Below are positions 35,910-43,816 of a stretch of 46,724 nucleotides of DNA, piece by piece. Each line of letters opens with the position of its first letter. The stretch's first letter is position 1. The notes beneath the pieces were generated by a model. The model was not told where the DNA came from and did no database searches. It saw only the letters and a list, made by a program, of their open reading frames with translations. Position numbers and translations under genes: made by a program. This DNA is from a virus: positions 1-46,724 of the IMG/VR virus record IMGVR_UViG_3300009537_000027. One strand, given 5' to 3'.

Positions 35910-37048
35910 ACTTCGACTACCAGTCTCACACAGAGGTCGGCGGCCAGGCCCTCGCCCTTGACGGCTCGAACATTGGGTATCACAGGGAGCGCGTGGAAGC
36001 CTGGGCTCGCGGAGAGCGAGTCGCGCCTATCTTCATAGATGTAGCCTTCACTCGGAAGTGTCAAGCTGCGTGCTACTTCTGCGCTGCCCAGACCCAGGCC
36101 TCTGAGGGCGGAGTCATCACCCGCGAGCACGCGATGAACTTCCTGGAAGATGCTGCCGAGGTCGGCGTCCTTGCCATGAACTACATCTCAGATGGAGAGT
36201 CCACAATGGTGCCTTGGTACGCAGATGCCGTGGAGAAGGCCACAGACCTCGGCCTTCAGATCGGCGCAGGCACCAATGGCATTGCCACGACGAGACCTGT
36301 GCTGGAGCGTATCCTCCCTCGCCTGGCCTCCTTCCGGGTGAACTTCTCCGCGGGAGAGAAGAAACGCTACGCCGAGATCATGGGCCTTAAGCAAGCTGTC
36401 TACGACATTGTGATAAGGAACATTCGCACTGCTGTCGAGCTTGTTCGGGGCAATGGCTGGCCCTGCATTACAAATATGAACCTTGTCTGTGATCCTGACC
36501 AGTCTGACCAGCTCCTCCCATTCGCGCGCCTGGCCAAGGACCTCGGTGTCCACTACGCAATCATCAAGCACTGTTGGGTAGACACCCACATGGAGAACTC
36601 CCTCCATGTAGACTACAAGGGATATGATCGGATCAAGGAGGTTCTGGAAGAGTGTGAGTCCCTCTCCAACTCCACTACCAAGATCGTGGTGAAGTGGAAC
36701 AAGATGAAGCACAAGGGAGAGCGTGAGTACTCTCGCTGCTTCGGCCCTCCATTCGCCCTTCAGATGTCTGGGAATGGTCTCATTGCTCCCTGCGGGCCCT
36801 TCTTCAATGAAAAGTGGCGCGCCTTTCACATCGGGAACATCACCCAGGCTCGCTTCCGGGACATCTTCCACTCAGAACGCTACTGGGAAGTCATGCGGTA
36901 CATCGCCTCAGATGAGTTTGATCCCCGCAAGCGGTGCCCGAGTGACTGCATGCAGAACCTCACGAATGACTGGCTGTACAAGTACCTCGAGGGCAAGGTC
37001 ACGTTCCCTCTCACACCAGCACCTGCGAATGTGAGATTCCTTGCGTGA
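35906..37048 (+). CDS. Radical SAM enzyme with C-terminal Cys cluster
   Basis: A 380-residue enzyme. CQAACYFC at residues 52-59 is the CxxxCxxC site for the 4Fe-4S cluster. MNYISDGESTMVPWYADAVE is the GGE-like motif, followed by the TIM-barrel pattern IGAGTNGIATTRPVLERIL and FRVNFSAGEKKRY. The C-terminal third has CFGPPFALQMSGNGLIAPCGPF, FHIGNIT, FRDIFHSERYWEVM and RCPSDC, a SPASM-like arrangement for extra Fe-S centres. It may perform a radical step (epimerisation, dehydration, methylation or coupling) on the cassette's sugar or a peptide. Substrate unknown. It overlaps both neighbours. Confidence 0.85.
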   Translation: MNFDYQSHTEVGGQALALDGSNIGYHRERVEAWARGERVAPIFIDVAFTRKCQAACYFCAAQTQASEGGVITREHAMNFLEDAAEVGVLAMNYISDGESTMVPWYADAVEKATDLGLQIGAGTNGIATTRPVLERILPRLASFRVNFSAGEKKRYAEIMGLKQAVYDIVIRNIRTAVELVRGNGWPCITNMNLVCDPDQSDQLLPFARLAKDLGVHYAIIKHCWVDTHMENSLHVDYKGYDRIKEVLEECESLSNSTTKIVVKWNKMKHKGEREYSRCFGPPFALQMSGNGLIAPCGPFFNEKWRAFHIGNITQARFRDIFHSERYWEVMRYIASDEFDPRKRCPSDCMQNLTNDWLYKYLEGKVTFPLTPAPANVRFLA

Positions 37049-37440
37049 AGACTGTCCTCGCGCATGGAGTCTTCGACCTTCTTCACGTGGGGCATATGGC
37101 GCACTTGCAGAGGTGCAGGGACCTGGGGGACTTCCTCTACGTCTCGGTTGTTGCAGACAAGTCTGTGAAGAAAGGCCGCCCCCTTGTCTACAGCGAGAAG
37201 GACCGACTCTTCGCTCTCTCCTGCCTAGAGTGCGTGGACGAGCTTGTCCTCTGTGAGGCCGCCGGCCCTTGGAACATACTCCGAGAGCTGAAGCCCACCA
37301 TCTACGCCCGCAGTGAGGAGTACGCAGCCAAGACCCAGCCGGAGTACGCTGTGTGCAAGGAGCTAGGGATCAAGACTGCGTTCGTCCCCTCTCGGCCCCC
37401 TCACACAATGGACCTGATCAAGCAGATAAAGAAGCTGTGA
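37045..37440 (+). CDS. hldC: Heptose-1-phosphate adenylyltransferase-like protein (HldE C-terminal type)
   Basis: A 131-residue nucleotidyltransferase from GTG overlapping the radical SAM stop (GTGA). HGVFDLLHVGHMAHLQRCRDLGD (residues 7-29) has the HxGH motif (H14-V-G-H17). VSVVADKSVKKGRP and RLFALSCLECVDELVL complete the cytidylyltransferase-like fold. RfaE2/HldC members join ATP with heptose 1-phosphate to make ADP-heptose. Here kinase and transferase are separate genes rather than fused as in E. coli HldE. A glycerol-3-phosphate cytidylyltransferase-like activity is the alternative; the HldA and GmhA neighbours favour heptose. Confidence 0.83.
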   Translation: MKTVLAHGVFDLLHVGHMAHLQRCRDLGDFLYVSVVADKSVKKGRPLVYSEKDRLFALSCLECVDELVLCEAAGPWNILRELKPTIYARSEEYAAKTQPEYAVCKELGIKTAFVPSRPPHTMDLIKQIKKL

Positions 37441-38336
37441 GAAAGTACGCGCTCCTCCTCACTACTCGCAACAAGGTTCGCTGGACCACGGACGCTGTTC
37501 GGAGCATGTTCGCCCAGGTCGGCCCCCCAATCGAGCTTATCCTAAGCGACAGCGGAAGCGTAGATGGAACCCGCGAGCTTCTGGATGAACTCGCCCAGCG
37601 CTACAATGGTCCCCACAAGGTTCGGAGGCTGAACTGCCCCTGCGCAAGCGCCCCAGGAATGTCTGGCCTCAACGCCCACATCACCTGGGCCATGACTCAG
37701 ACTGATGCAGAGGTTGTGATGTCCCTCAGTGGAGATGACTACGACCTCGCACAGAGGAGCGAACTCGTCATCAAAGCCTACGAGGAGTTCTCCCCCAGCA
37801 TGGTCCTCGGAGGCATGTACTACGTCAATGAGAAGATGGAGTACCTTGGGGAGAACGCCTGGCCCCAAGCAGATGGCTGGTGCAAGCTGGAAGAAATGTT
37901 CCCCAAGCTAGTGGGAGGAAGCACCATCCAAAGCTGGTCTCGAGAGTTCTTTGATAAGATTGGGGGCTTGGAGGGCATAGGCAGCCCTGATGTGGTACTT
38001 CCCTTCCTTGCGTGCTTGGACAAGGGAGCCTACTACGTCCATGCTCGAGCACACTGCTATCGCAAGGTCAAGGGCCTGCAGAACACAGGTTTGGAGAGCG
38101 TGTATGACTGCTTCCCGGAGAATGCGCCTGAGCGCCTCCAGATCGAGGAGCATATGCACTTCCAGGTCCTCTCTGGTCACTACACCACCCTTGCGAAGAT
38201 GGATGCCGCCGGCCTCAGGACAGATGAGGCTGTCCCTCTCCTCGCGAACGCGATCTTGGATAGGAGTGCGGCCTGGGTAGCAACCCGCCAGAAAATGACC
38301 TTCGCAGGCATCCCACCGACTCCCTTCCGGGCCTAG
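37437..38336 (+). CDS. Family-2 glycosyltransferase
   Basis: A 299-residue protein from GTG overlapping the previous stop. RKYALLLTTRNKVRWTTDAVRSMFAQVGPPIELILSDSGSVDGTRELL is the GT2 nucleotide-binding half. VVMSLSGDDYDLAQRSELV carries a DxD-type metal site. VGGSTIQSWSREFFDKIGGLEGIGSPDVVLPF resembles the acceptor and D-x-x-L region. It probably transfers a sugar from a nucleotide donor, perhaps the cassette product, to glycan or protein. It ends tail to tail with the holin gene with a four-base overlap. Confidence 0.82.
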   Translation: MRKYALLLTTRNKVRWTTDAVRSMFAQVGPPIELILSDSGSVDGTRELLDELAQRYNGPHKVRRLNCPCASAPGMSGLNAHITWAMTQTDAEVVMSLSGDDYDLAQRSELVIKAYEEFSPSMVLGGMYYVNEKMEYLGENAWPQADGWCKLEEMFPKLVGGSTIQSWSREFFDKIGGLEGIGSPDVVLPFLACLDKGAYYVHARAHCYRKVKGLQNTGLESVYDCFPENAPERLQIEEHMHFQVLSGHYTTLAKMDAAGLRTDEAVPLLANAILDRSAAWVATRQKMTFAGIPPTPFRA

Positions 38337-38734
38337 GGCTTCTTCATCGCCGCAGCGACCATCGGGACGATCTTCTCCGCGCTGCGCCCAACAACATACC
38401 CGCCAATTCCGATCTTGATGAGGTCGTAGACGCTCAGGTACTCGGCTTCCGTCATACCCGGTGCGGTCCAGCCAAGCCACCGCGCCACGATCAGCCCCAC
38501 GAACACCAGCATCGTCAGCGGCCTCCAGTTAGCCGCCAGCCAGTGGGAACTCGCCGCCTCTGCCTTCACCACTTCCGCCGCAGCCTGCTCAATGGCGTTG
38601 GCGTGCTGCATCACCCCGAGCGTGAACTTGTGTTCCGCTTCGGCCCTCTTTTGCTGGTCGGCAGGGTCGGGGAACAGGTTTTTCGCAACCGTAGAGCCTA
38701 TCTGGCCGAGGATGGGTAGGAGTAAGTGCAGCAT
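38333..38734 (-). CDS. Holin, three-TM/GTA type
   Basis: A 133-residue membrane protein, last gene of the late block. An amphipathic N-terminus (MLHLLLPILGQIGSTVAKNLF) and a charged helical middle (AEHKFTLGVMQHANAIEQAAAEVVKAEA) lead to SSHWLAANWRPLTMLVFVGLIVARWLGW, a hydrophobic span with the WLAANWRP motif I associate with GTA/3TM holins. A further span (LIKIGIGGYVVGRSAEKIVPMVAAAM) follows. It opens the inner membrane for the endolysin. ATG overlaps the previous stop (TGATG). Confidence 0.82.
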   Translation of the reverse strand: MLHLLLPILGQIGSTVAKNLFPDPADQQKRAEAEHKFTLGVMQHANAIEQAAAEVVKAEAASSHWLAANWRPLTMLVFVGLIVARWLGWTAPGMTEAEYLSVYDLIKIGIGGYVVGRSAEKIVPMVAAAMKKP

Positions 38735-38856
38735 CAGAAGAACCTCGACACGTCAAGATACCGACTCAGGATGACTCCGATCTCTCCCTTGAAGAAGAGA
38801 ACATCCACAATACCGAAGACTCCGCAAACTGCAAGCACGTACAGTGTGATCGTCAC
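38734..38856 (-). CDS. 40-residue membrane peptide in the lysis cassette
   Basis: From GTG at 38856, overlapping the endolysin stop (GTGA). TITLYVLAVCGVFGIVDVLFF is one membrane span, then KGEIGVILSRYLDVSRFF. Its place between endolysin and holin, with overlaps at both ends, suggests an accessory holin or spanin-like role. Confidence 0.6.
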   Translation of the reverse strand: MTITLYVLAVCGVFGIVDVLFFKGEIGVILSRYLDVSRFF

Positions 38857-39197
38857 TTGACTCCTCCATGCTCGAAAGAAAAATGGTTCCCATCAGGTCT
38901 GCTGAAATCTCCTCCCCAGCAGCACAGAGGGTTCAGCGACTTCCAATACTCTCCCAAAGGCGCATAAGCCTCACTATCAGTTCGGTATACTCCGTCAATG
39001 AAGAGATTAAGGTCAACAGCAAGGCGAATAAGGTGGTTTGACCGAGCAACTCCCGCCCCCGACGCGGCATTAGCCTGGGCCTGCGCCTCTGTCCGAACGG
39101 CTTCTCCAAAGGTGAGTTCGTAGCCATGTTCGTAGCTCCATAGGATTAGTTGGCCGATTAGCTTGGTGAAAAGACGCTGCTTTTGCCCGAGAGTCAT
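38853..39197 (-). CDS. Endolysin, M15-type peptidase
   Basis: A 114-residue protein; ATG at 39197 is chosen over a longer frame because the upstream part overlaps the tail fibre and looks non-coding. Zinc ligands: SNHLIRLAVDLNLF (H55 and D62 of the S-x-H-x6-D motif) and DGNHFSFEHGG (H-x-x-x-H near the end). These define VanY/M15 peptidases that cut the peptide stem of peptidoglycan, as in the T5 endolysin. No signal peptide is seen, so it needs the holin. Confidence 0.83.
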   Translation of the reverse strand: MTLGQKQRLFTKLIGQLILWSYEHGYELTFGEAVRTEAQAQANAASGAGVARSNHLIRLAVDLNLFIDGVYRTDSEAYAPLGEYWKSLNPLCCWGGDFSRPDGNHFSFEHGGVK

Positions 39198-39199
39198 AC

Positions 39200-41116
39200 T
39201 CAGTTCCTCACATCCACAATCATGCCTTGTTGGGCAGCCGTGAACGTTCCTGTCCTCCCTGCTCTCACAAGCAGTGTATTCGCGCTCGCTCCCGTGAGGG
39301 CCATTGTACCTTCTGTGATGAGGGCTCCATGGGAAGTCTGAGAGTCCCCAGCATCTCCTGTACACTCCCAACGGCAACGATAGCGCTGGGAAGAAGCTCC
39401 CATAGCCACAACATCAGCGTCGAACTGCCACCGCTTGTAGTTGAAGGAAGTCTGGCCTGTGCCTAGAACAACCCCTGCAAGTTCTAGATTCATAGTAGTA
39501 AGATTGAGTGCCGTAGTTCCCCAAGCAATGACCCGGAAACTTTGTCCAGCTACTGCAAGAGCAGAAGCCGGCACTGCATAGCTCATGGCTGTGGTTGTGC
39601 CTGTGCTAAGAGCCACAGGGGTCGTGATGGCTGTGCCTCGAACAAGAGTATTTCCAAGAGTAGCAGAGCTCCCAAGGGCGAAGCGTGTCTGGGCGGCTAC
39701 GGAGGTGAGGGTGCCTGCAATAGAAGCAGCCCCAGAAAGAGCAATATCCCCCCCATCCGTTATAGAGAAGACAACTGCTGAGTACGCGTTGTTTACGAGT
39801 TGAAGCTGTCCCCCATCTACACGAAGAAACTTGCTCGGAGTAGCTCCCGTACCAGTGAGTTGAAAGTTAGGGCCCCCTGCTCCAGCATAGTAGAACTGAA
39901 AGTTGCCATGGCCATTATAATTAAGACCAACGTTTCCTGTGCCAAGCCCAAAGCCTCCGGGAGCACCACTCCAGCGACCTGCAGGGGAGGAAATTGACCA
40001 AGGCACAGTTATAGGACTCTGGTTAGCATCCAGAATTCTTATACTCGGAGTCGTGCCTCCTCCGGCAATGTCCAGCACATACGACACAGCCGCATCAGAG
40101 GCTCTCTCAAAACGAAGTTCTCCTCCCTCATCGGAGGTATTGTTTCTTCCCAAGTTTATAGGGCTCTTCACATCCAGGGCATAAAATACTGAGGCTCCTG
40201 TGCCGACTTGAAGAAAGCCGTTCACGACCAAAGTTCCGGTGATGCCAGAACTTGTAAGTGTGCCAGTAGTCGTCGTCCCTGTTACAAGGCCCGCGAGGAC
40301 AAGAGAGTTGAACCCCGCGAAGGTGCCGAGGGTGCCTGCCTGGGAGGCACTCGTCAGCCGACCTTTCGCGTCCACCACTAGCTGGCTCGTGATACGAGCC
40401 GCCCCATAGGTGCCAGCAGTCACTCCAGTTGTGCTGAGAGCGCCAGTGAAAGTACCAGTAGTACTTGTGCCCAGTACGTCCCCTGCGCCAACCTGTGTCC
40501 AATTCTGGGCTGTCGTGAGTGTGCCTGTGGTCGTGGTGCCAGTGACTACCCCCGCTGCAACGAGAGTCTGGGCTGTAGTTAATGTCCCTGTGGTTGTAGT
40601 GCCAGTAACTGCGCCGGCGACAGCAAAGGAGTTGAATGATGCAAAGGTGCCAAGCGTCCCAGCATTTGTCCCACTCGTCACGTGGCCTCTTGCATCCACC
40701 ACCAACTGGTTCGTGACGAAAGCAGCTCCGTAAGTGCCTGCAGCTACTCCTGAGGTGTTGTGGCTTACTGTGTACGTACCAGCAGCTGTAGCCACTGCAA
40801 TGGGGGCTGTGCCCTCCAAAGCTCTAGGAGCGGGGAACGCAATGGCTACATTCGCAGCAGAGACAACGTGCCCTCGAGTGTCTACGGATACCTGGGCAGC
40901 CGCTGTGCTGTTTCCATAAGTGCCGGGGGTGACCCCAGAGACTGCGTGCCCAACTGTGAATGTGCCGGAGGAGCCTGTTCCAATCGTGATCGGGCTATTC
41001 CCCACAATCCCGTTCGCGGTTCCTGCCCCGTACCTGTTTCGAGCAACATAGTCCCAGAGCTGGTAGGCCCACTTACCAAAGCGACCTTCTGGCGGCGGGG
41101 GGATCTGATAAGCCAC
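39200..41116 (-). CDS. Tail fibre / receptor-binding protein
   Basis: A 638-residue protein. The N-terminus (MAYQIPPPPEGRFGKWAYQLWDYVARN) is a likely virion-attachment piece. Residues about 60-310 carry tandem beta repeats: the TYG-x4-Q-V-VDARGHVTS module occurs at least three times, and GTTTTGTLTTAQ at least twice. The C-terminal region (LDVKSPINLGRNNTSDEGGELRFERASDA, FQFYYAGAGGPNFQLTGTG, then TTAMSYAVPASALAV and QRYRCRWECTGDAG) looks like a globular receptor-binding tip. It probably forms a trimeric fibre that binds a surface glycan. It lies just after the ejection genes and before the lysis genes. Confidence 0.8.
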   Translation of the reverse strand: MAYQIPPPPEGRFGKWAYQLWDYVARNRYGAGTANGIVGNSPITIGTGSSGTFTVGHAVSGVTPGTYGNSTAAAQVSVDTRGHVVSAANVAIAFPAPRALEGTAPIAVATAAGTYTVSHNTSGVAAGTYGAAFVTNQLVVDARGHVTSGTNAGTLGTFASFNSFAVAGAVTGTTTTGTLTTAQTLVAAGVVTGTTTTGTLTTAQNWTQVGAGDVLGTSTTGTFTGALSTTGVTAGTYGAARITSQLVVDAKGRLTSASQAGTLGTFAGFNSLVLAGLVTGTTTTGTLTSSGITGTLVVNGFLQVGTGASVFYALDVKSPINLGRNNTSDEGGELRFERASDAAVSYVLDIAGGGTTPSIRILDANQSPITVPWSISSPAGRWSGAPGGFGLGTGNVGLNYNGHGNFQFYYAGAGGPNFQLTGTGATPSKFLRVDGGQLQLVNNAYSAVVFSITDGGDIALSGAASIAGTLTSVAAQTRFALGSSATLGNTLVRGTAITTPVALSTGTTTAMSYAVPASALAVAGQSFRVIAWGTTALNLTTMNLELAGVVLGTGQTSFNYKRWQFDADVVAMGASSQRYRCRWECTGDAGDSQTSHGALITEGTMALTGASANTLLVRAGRTGTFTAAQQGMIVDVRN

Positions 41117-42843
41117 TAGGGTTGGGCTCCCTCTGCTTCAGATCTCTGATGGTCTGCGATGAGGTTTGCAAGGGCCCCCGCCCGCACAAGCACATCATAC
41201 GCGATCTTGCGGGCGGGCATGGAGGCCGGCCTGTCCATGAGGCGAACGAACTCCTTGGGGTCAGCAAGAGCCTGCGCGATCTTGCGCTCCACTGGGGGCA
41301 CCGCGCTCTGGCCAATGAGCTTGAGGGCAAAGTTCACTGCCATAGTGGGTCGATGCAGCAAGGTCGGTATCGTGGGGAGCTCTTCTTTCACGAGCTCCGT
41401 GGTGGACCTCTTAGCAGTCTCTCCCGCAATGCGGTGGACTTCAGCCCAGCGGCCTGCTTGCAGCTCTTGCGCAAGCTTCCCCTTGCTGTATATGTCCAAG
41501 TACTTCTTCCAGCCGGCTGCCCCGGCCTGTTCTATCTCATCATCAATGGCAGTCTTCACTGCTTTCAGCGCCTTGACAGCAGTAGCCTGATCAAAGCTCC
41601 CCTCTGCCGCCATCCTCTGCTCTATGAGCTTGCCGGCCTGGCCTCGGAGGGAGATAAGATCTTCTGGGCTGATTTGACCAGTCTTGCCACGCCGGGCGGC
41701 CGCCTTGCCCATCTCCTTGGAGATGTCTTCCAGAGCCCGCACAATCCCCTTGTTGGACCTCACTCCCGGCTGCGAGGCAATGATGTTCATCTTCCGAATA
41801 GGGAGCATTGCATTCACCATGCCTTGCTCTGCTTGCTGGATAGCCCGCTGCCGCATGGGGCCTGTACGGGCCTGCAGCCGGGCGTCCTGAGCCTCCACTG
41901 CTGCGTCTTGCTTCTTCATTACTGTGGCAAAGAAGTCTTCAATCTTCTTCGCCCCCGCGAGCTCCTCCTGCATCTTGATGGCAGCTCCCCCTATCTGCTT
42001 CGTGGGATCCTTGAGGTTCGCCTCAGCCAGGGCCTCCCCCACAGTTGTGGGAGCGCCTCGGATGTACCTCGAGGGCTTGCTCACTGCCCGCCGGATGTCT
42101 CCAGGGGTCTCTTTCGTGAGCTCCTTCACTACATCTGAGGCAAGGGCATCCACACTTGCCTTGTGCCCCCAGCCAGCACCAAACGTCGCCGCCACGTCTC
42201 GAGCCATGCCCCCAACAGCCCGCCCCGTAGCCTTCATTGCCCCCACACCTGCGGGCGCAACGAGGCTTCCTGCGAACTCCGCAGCGAACTTCTCCCCAGA
42301 GCTCGCTCCCTCCTGCTCTGCAGCTTCCCCCGCAGCCGCTCCTGAAGCTGTAGCCACCGCTCCCATCCCTGGGTTCTCTACCACTGCTTCCAGGGTAGGT
42401 CGCATAGAGGAAGTTGGCTTGGCTGTGCGGAGAGCTGTCTTAGCGGCCCCCGTGACTCCTCCGAAGCTCGCGAGAGCCTCTTGCACAGCCCCAAGGAACT
42501 TCTCTTGATCTCCCTCTGCTCGAGGAAGGCCAAGCTTATCCATAATCTTGTCTACGTAGTTCGTGCCTCCCAGAGCATCCACAAGCTGCGTGAGGCCCAT
42601 TGCAGCAGCCCCCGCTGCGGCCCCAGGCACTGCGCCTACGCCTCCGATTGGTGCTCCCATTGCAGCCCCCGCTGCCGCCCCCACAGCCATAGGCCCCATG
42701 TGGCGAGCAGTGAGGCCCGCCTGGCGTACAACCTCCTCCCCTGTACTCCTCTCCACAGGCTCATCTGGGGGAGCCTCTCCAGCCCGCATTCGGGCTGTTG
42801 CTATTGCAAGAGCTCGTTGCTGCTCTAGCGTTGGGTCTGCCAT
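41116..42843 (-). CDS. Internal virion (ejection) protein, large
   Basis: A 575-residue protein; start overlaps the previous gene by 19 bases. Residues about 48-90 are Gly/Ala-rich and membrane-friendly (MAVGAAAGAAMGAPIGGVGAVPGAAAGAAAMGL). A second small-residue region is at about 155-215. The rest is long charged helix (EDFFATVMKKQDAAVEAQDARLQARTGPMRQRA, ISPEDLISLRGQAGKLIEQRMAAEG). This matches ejection proteins that leave the capsid with the DNA and build a channel through the cell envelope. Role inferred from composition and its place between tail hub and fibre. Confidence 0.7.
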   Translation of the reverse strand: MADPTLEQQRALAIATARMRAGEAPPDEPVERSTGEEVVRQAGLTARHMGPMAVGAAAGAAMGAPIGGVGAVPGAAAGAAAMGLTQLVDALGGTNYVDKIMDKLGLPRAEGDQEKFLGAVQEALASFGGVTGAAKTALRTAKPTSSMRPTLEAVVENPGMGAVATASGAAAGEAAEQEGASSGEKFAAEFAGSLVAPAGVGAMKATGRAVGGMARDVAATFGAGWGHKASVDALASDVVKELTKETPGDIRRAVSKPSRYIRGAPTTVGEALAEANLKDPTKQIGGAAIKMQEELAGAKKIEDFFATVMKKQDAAVEAQDARLQARTGPMRQRAIQQAEQGMVNAMLPIRKMNIIASQPGVRSNKGIVRALEDISKEMGKAAARRGKTGQISPEDLISLRGQAGKLIEQRMAAEGSFDQATAVKALKAVKTAIDDEIEQAGAAGWKKYLDIYSKGKLAQELQAGRWAEVHRIAGETAKRSTTELVKEELPTIPTLLHRPTMAVNFALKLIGQSAVPPVERKIAQALADPKEFVRLMDRPASMPARKIAYDVLVRAGALANLIADHQRSEAEGAQP

Positions 42844-43802
42844 AGCTTCTTCTCCGCCGGGGTCATGAAGCGCCAGACTTTAGGATCAACTCCCTTTGGC
42901 ACAGTGGCAGTGCCTTCAGGCCCCTGTTGGGAGGACCGAGTCAGAGGATCTGCCTTGTAGAAAGGACTATCTCCCCACTCAGCTTTGTAGACTTCCAGCG
43001 CCCGCCCCCGCATCTGCTCCATGCGGGCCTTGATTCGCTTGAGGGCATCCTCTGCGGCCCCCTCACTCATCAGGGGAGACAAGCTCTCGATCTGCTTCTC
43101 CAGGATCGGCCACTCCCTCTCCGTGATGCTGCCCACAGCTCCAGAGCTCGAACGAATGAGGCTCAGACCAAAGGTCTTGAGGCTCGCTTTCAAGGTCTCA
43201 AGATCGTTCCTCACGTCCTGAGTCTCCCCCGGAAGGTACTGCGTGGCCAGGGCATTGTACCCACCGAAGTTCGAGTTGAAGCTTCCCTTCTTCTTCGGGT
43301 CCAGGATTCGATCAATCTTAGCTGCTGCCTCAGTAGAAGCCTCATCCACAATGCCTATGGAGGCGAGGTCCCCTCCATGCTTCGAGCTCAGATCCCTCCA
43401 TGCCGGGCCCCCAGGCACAGGAGTCTGCTCCGCTGGATTCTGGGGGTTCCTCATGTAGCCGAGCTTGAGGGGAGGGCGATCCCGTTGCTCAGCTGCCCGC
43501 CGAGCCTGATCTCCTTGCTGCTCCAGCCGCTTCAACCCAAGCTCGTGCTGCTCCCCACGCGCTCGCTCTCTGGCTACATGCTCCCTCTGGCGCGCTTGCT
43601 CAGCCCTCGCCGCAGCATCCAGCCCGAACTGCAGCCTCTGCTCCTGCATCTGCCCTTGCTGCTGCATGAGCTGGTACTGCCGCTGGAGGGTCTGCAGATG
43701 CCGCTGCTGCTCCATGTCATGCTGGCGCTGGGCTTCCTGCAGCCGCCTCTTCTGCATCTCGTTGTTCAAGATTGTGGAGAAGACTTCACCATATCCGGCC
43801 AT
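42825..43802 (-). CDS. Internal virion (ejection) protein, Gln-rich coiled coil
   Basis: A 325-residue protein. Residues 10-120 are a Gln/Arg/Glu coiled coil (MQKRRLQEAQRQHDMEQQRHLQTLQRQYQ, then QHELGLKRLEQQGDQARRAAEQ). The second half is a helical domain (ALATQYLPGETQDVRNDLETLKASLKTFGLSLIR, GSITEREWPILEKQIESLSPLMSEGAAEDALKRIK) ending FMTPAEKKLWQTQR. Such a layout fits a second ejection protein. Start ATG at 43802 lies 14 bases after the previous stop. Confidence 0.68.
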   Translation of the reverse strand: MAGYGEVFSTILNNEMQKRRLQEAQRQHDMEQQRHLQTLQRQYQLMQQQGQMQEQRLQFGLDAAARAEQARQREHVARERARGEQHELGLKRLEQQGDQARRAAEQRDRPPLKLGYMRNPQNPAEQTPVPGGPAWRDLSSKHGGDLASIGIVDEASTEAAAKIDRILDPKKKGSFNSNFGGYNALATQYLPGETQDVRNDLETLKASLKTFGLSLIRSSSGAVGSITEREWPILEKQIESLSPLMSEGAAEDALKRIKARMEQMRGRALEVYKAEWGDSPFYKADPLTRSSQQGPEGTATVPKGVDPKVWRFMTPAEKKLWQTQR

Positions 43803-43816
43803 TTGGGTCTCCTTGG

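Noticed and set aside
34541-36130. Minus-strand open frame of 529 codons.
   Set aside because: Antisense to the thiamine enzyme and radical SAM genes, both strongly supported.
38853-39377. Longer 174-residue version of the endolysin.
   Set aside because: The extra front overlaps the fibre gene in another frame and has no domain; ATG at 39197 gives a complete M15 domain.
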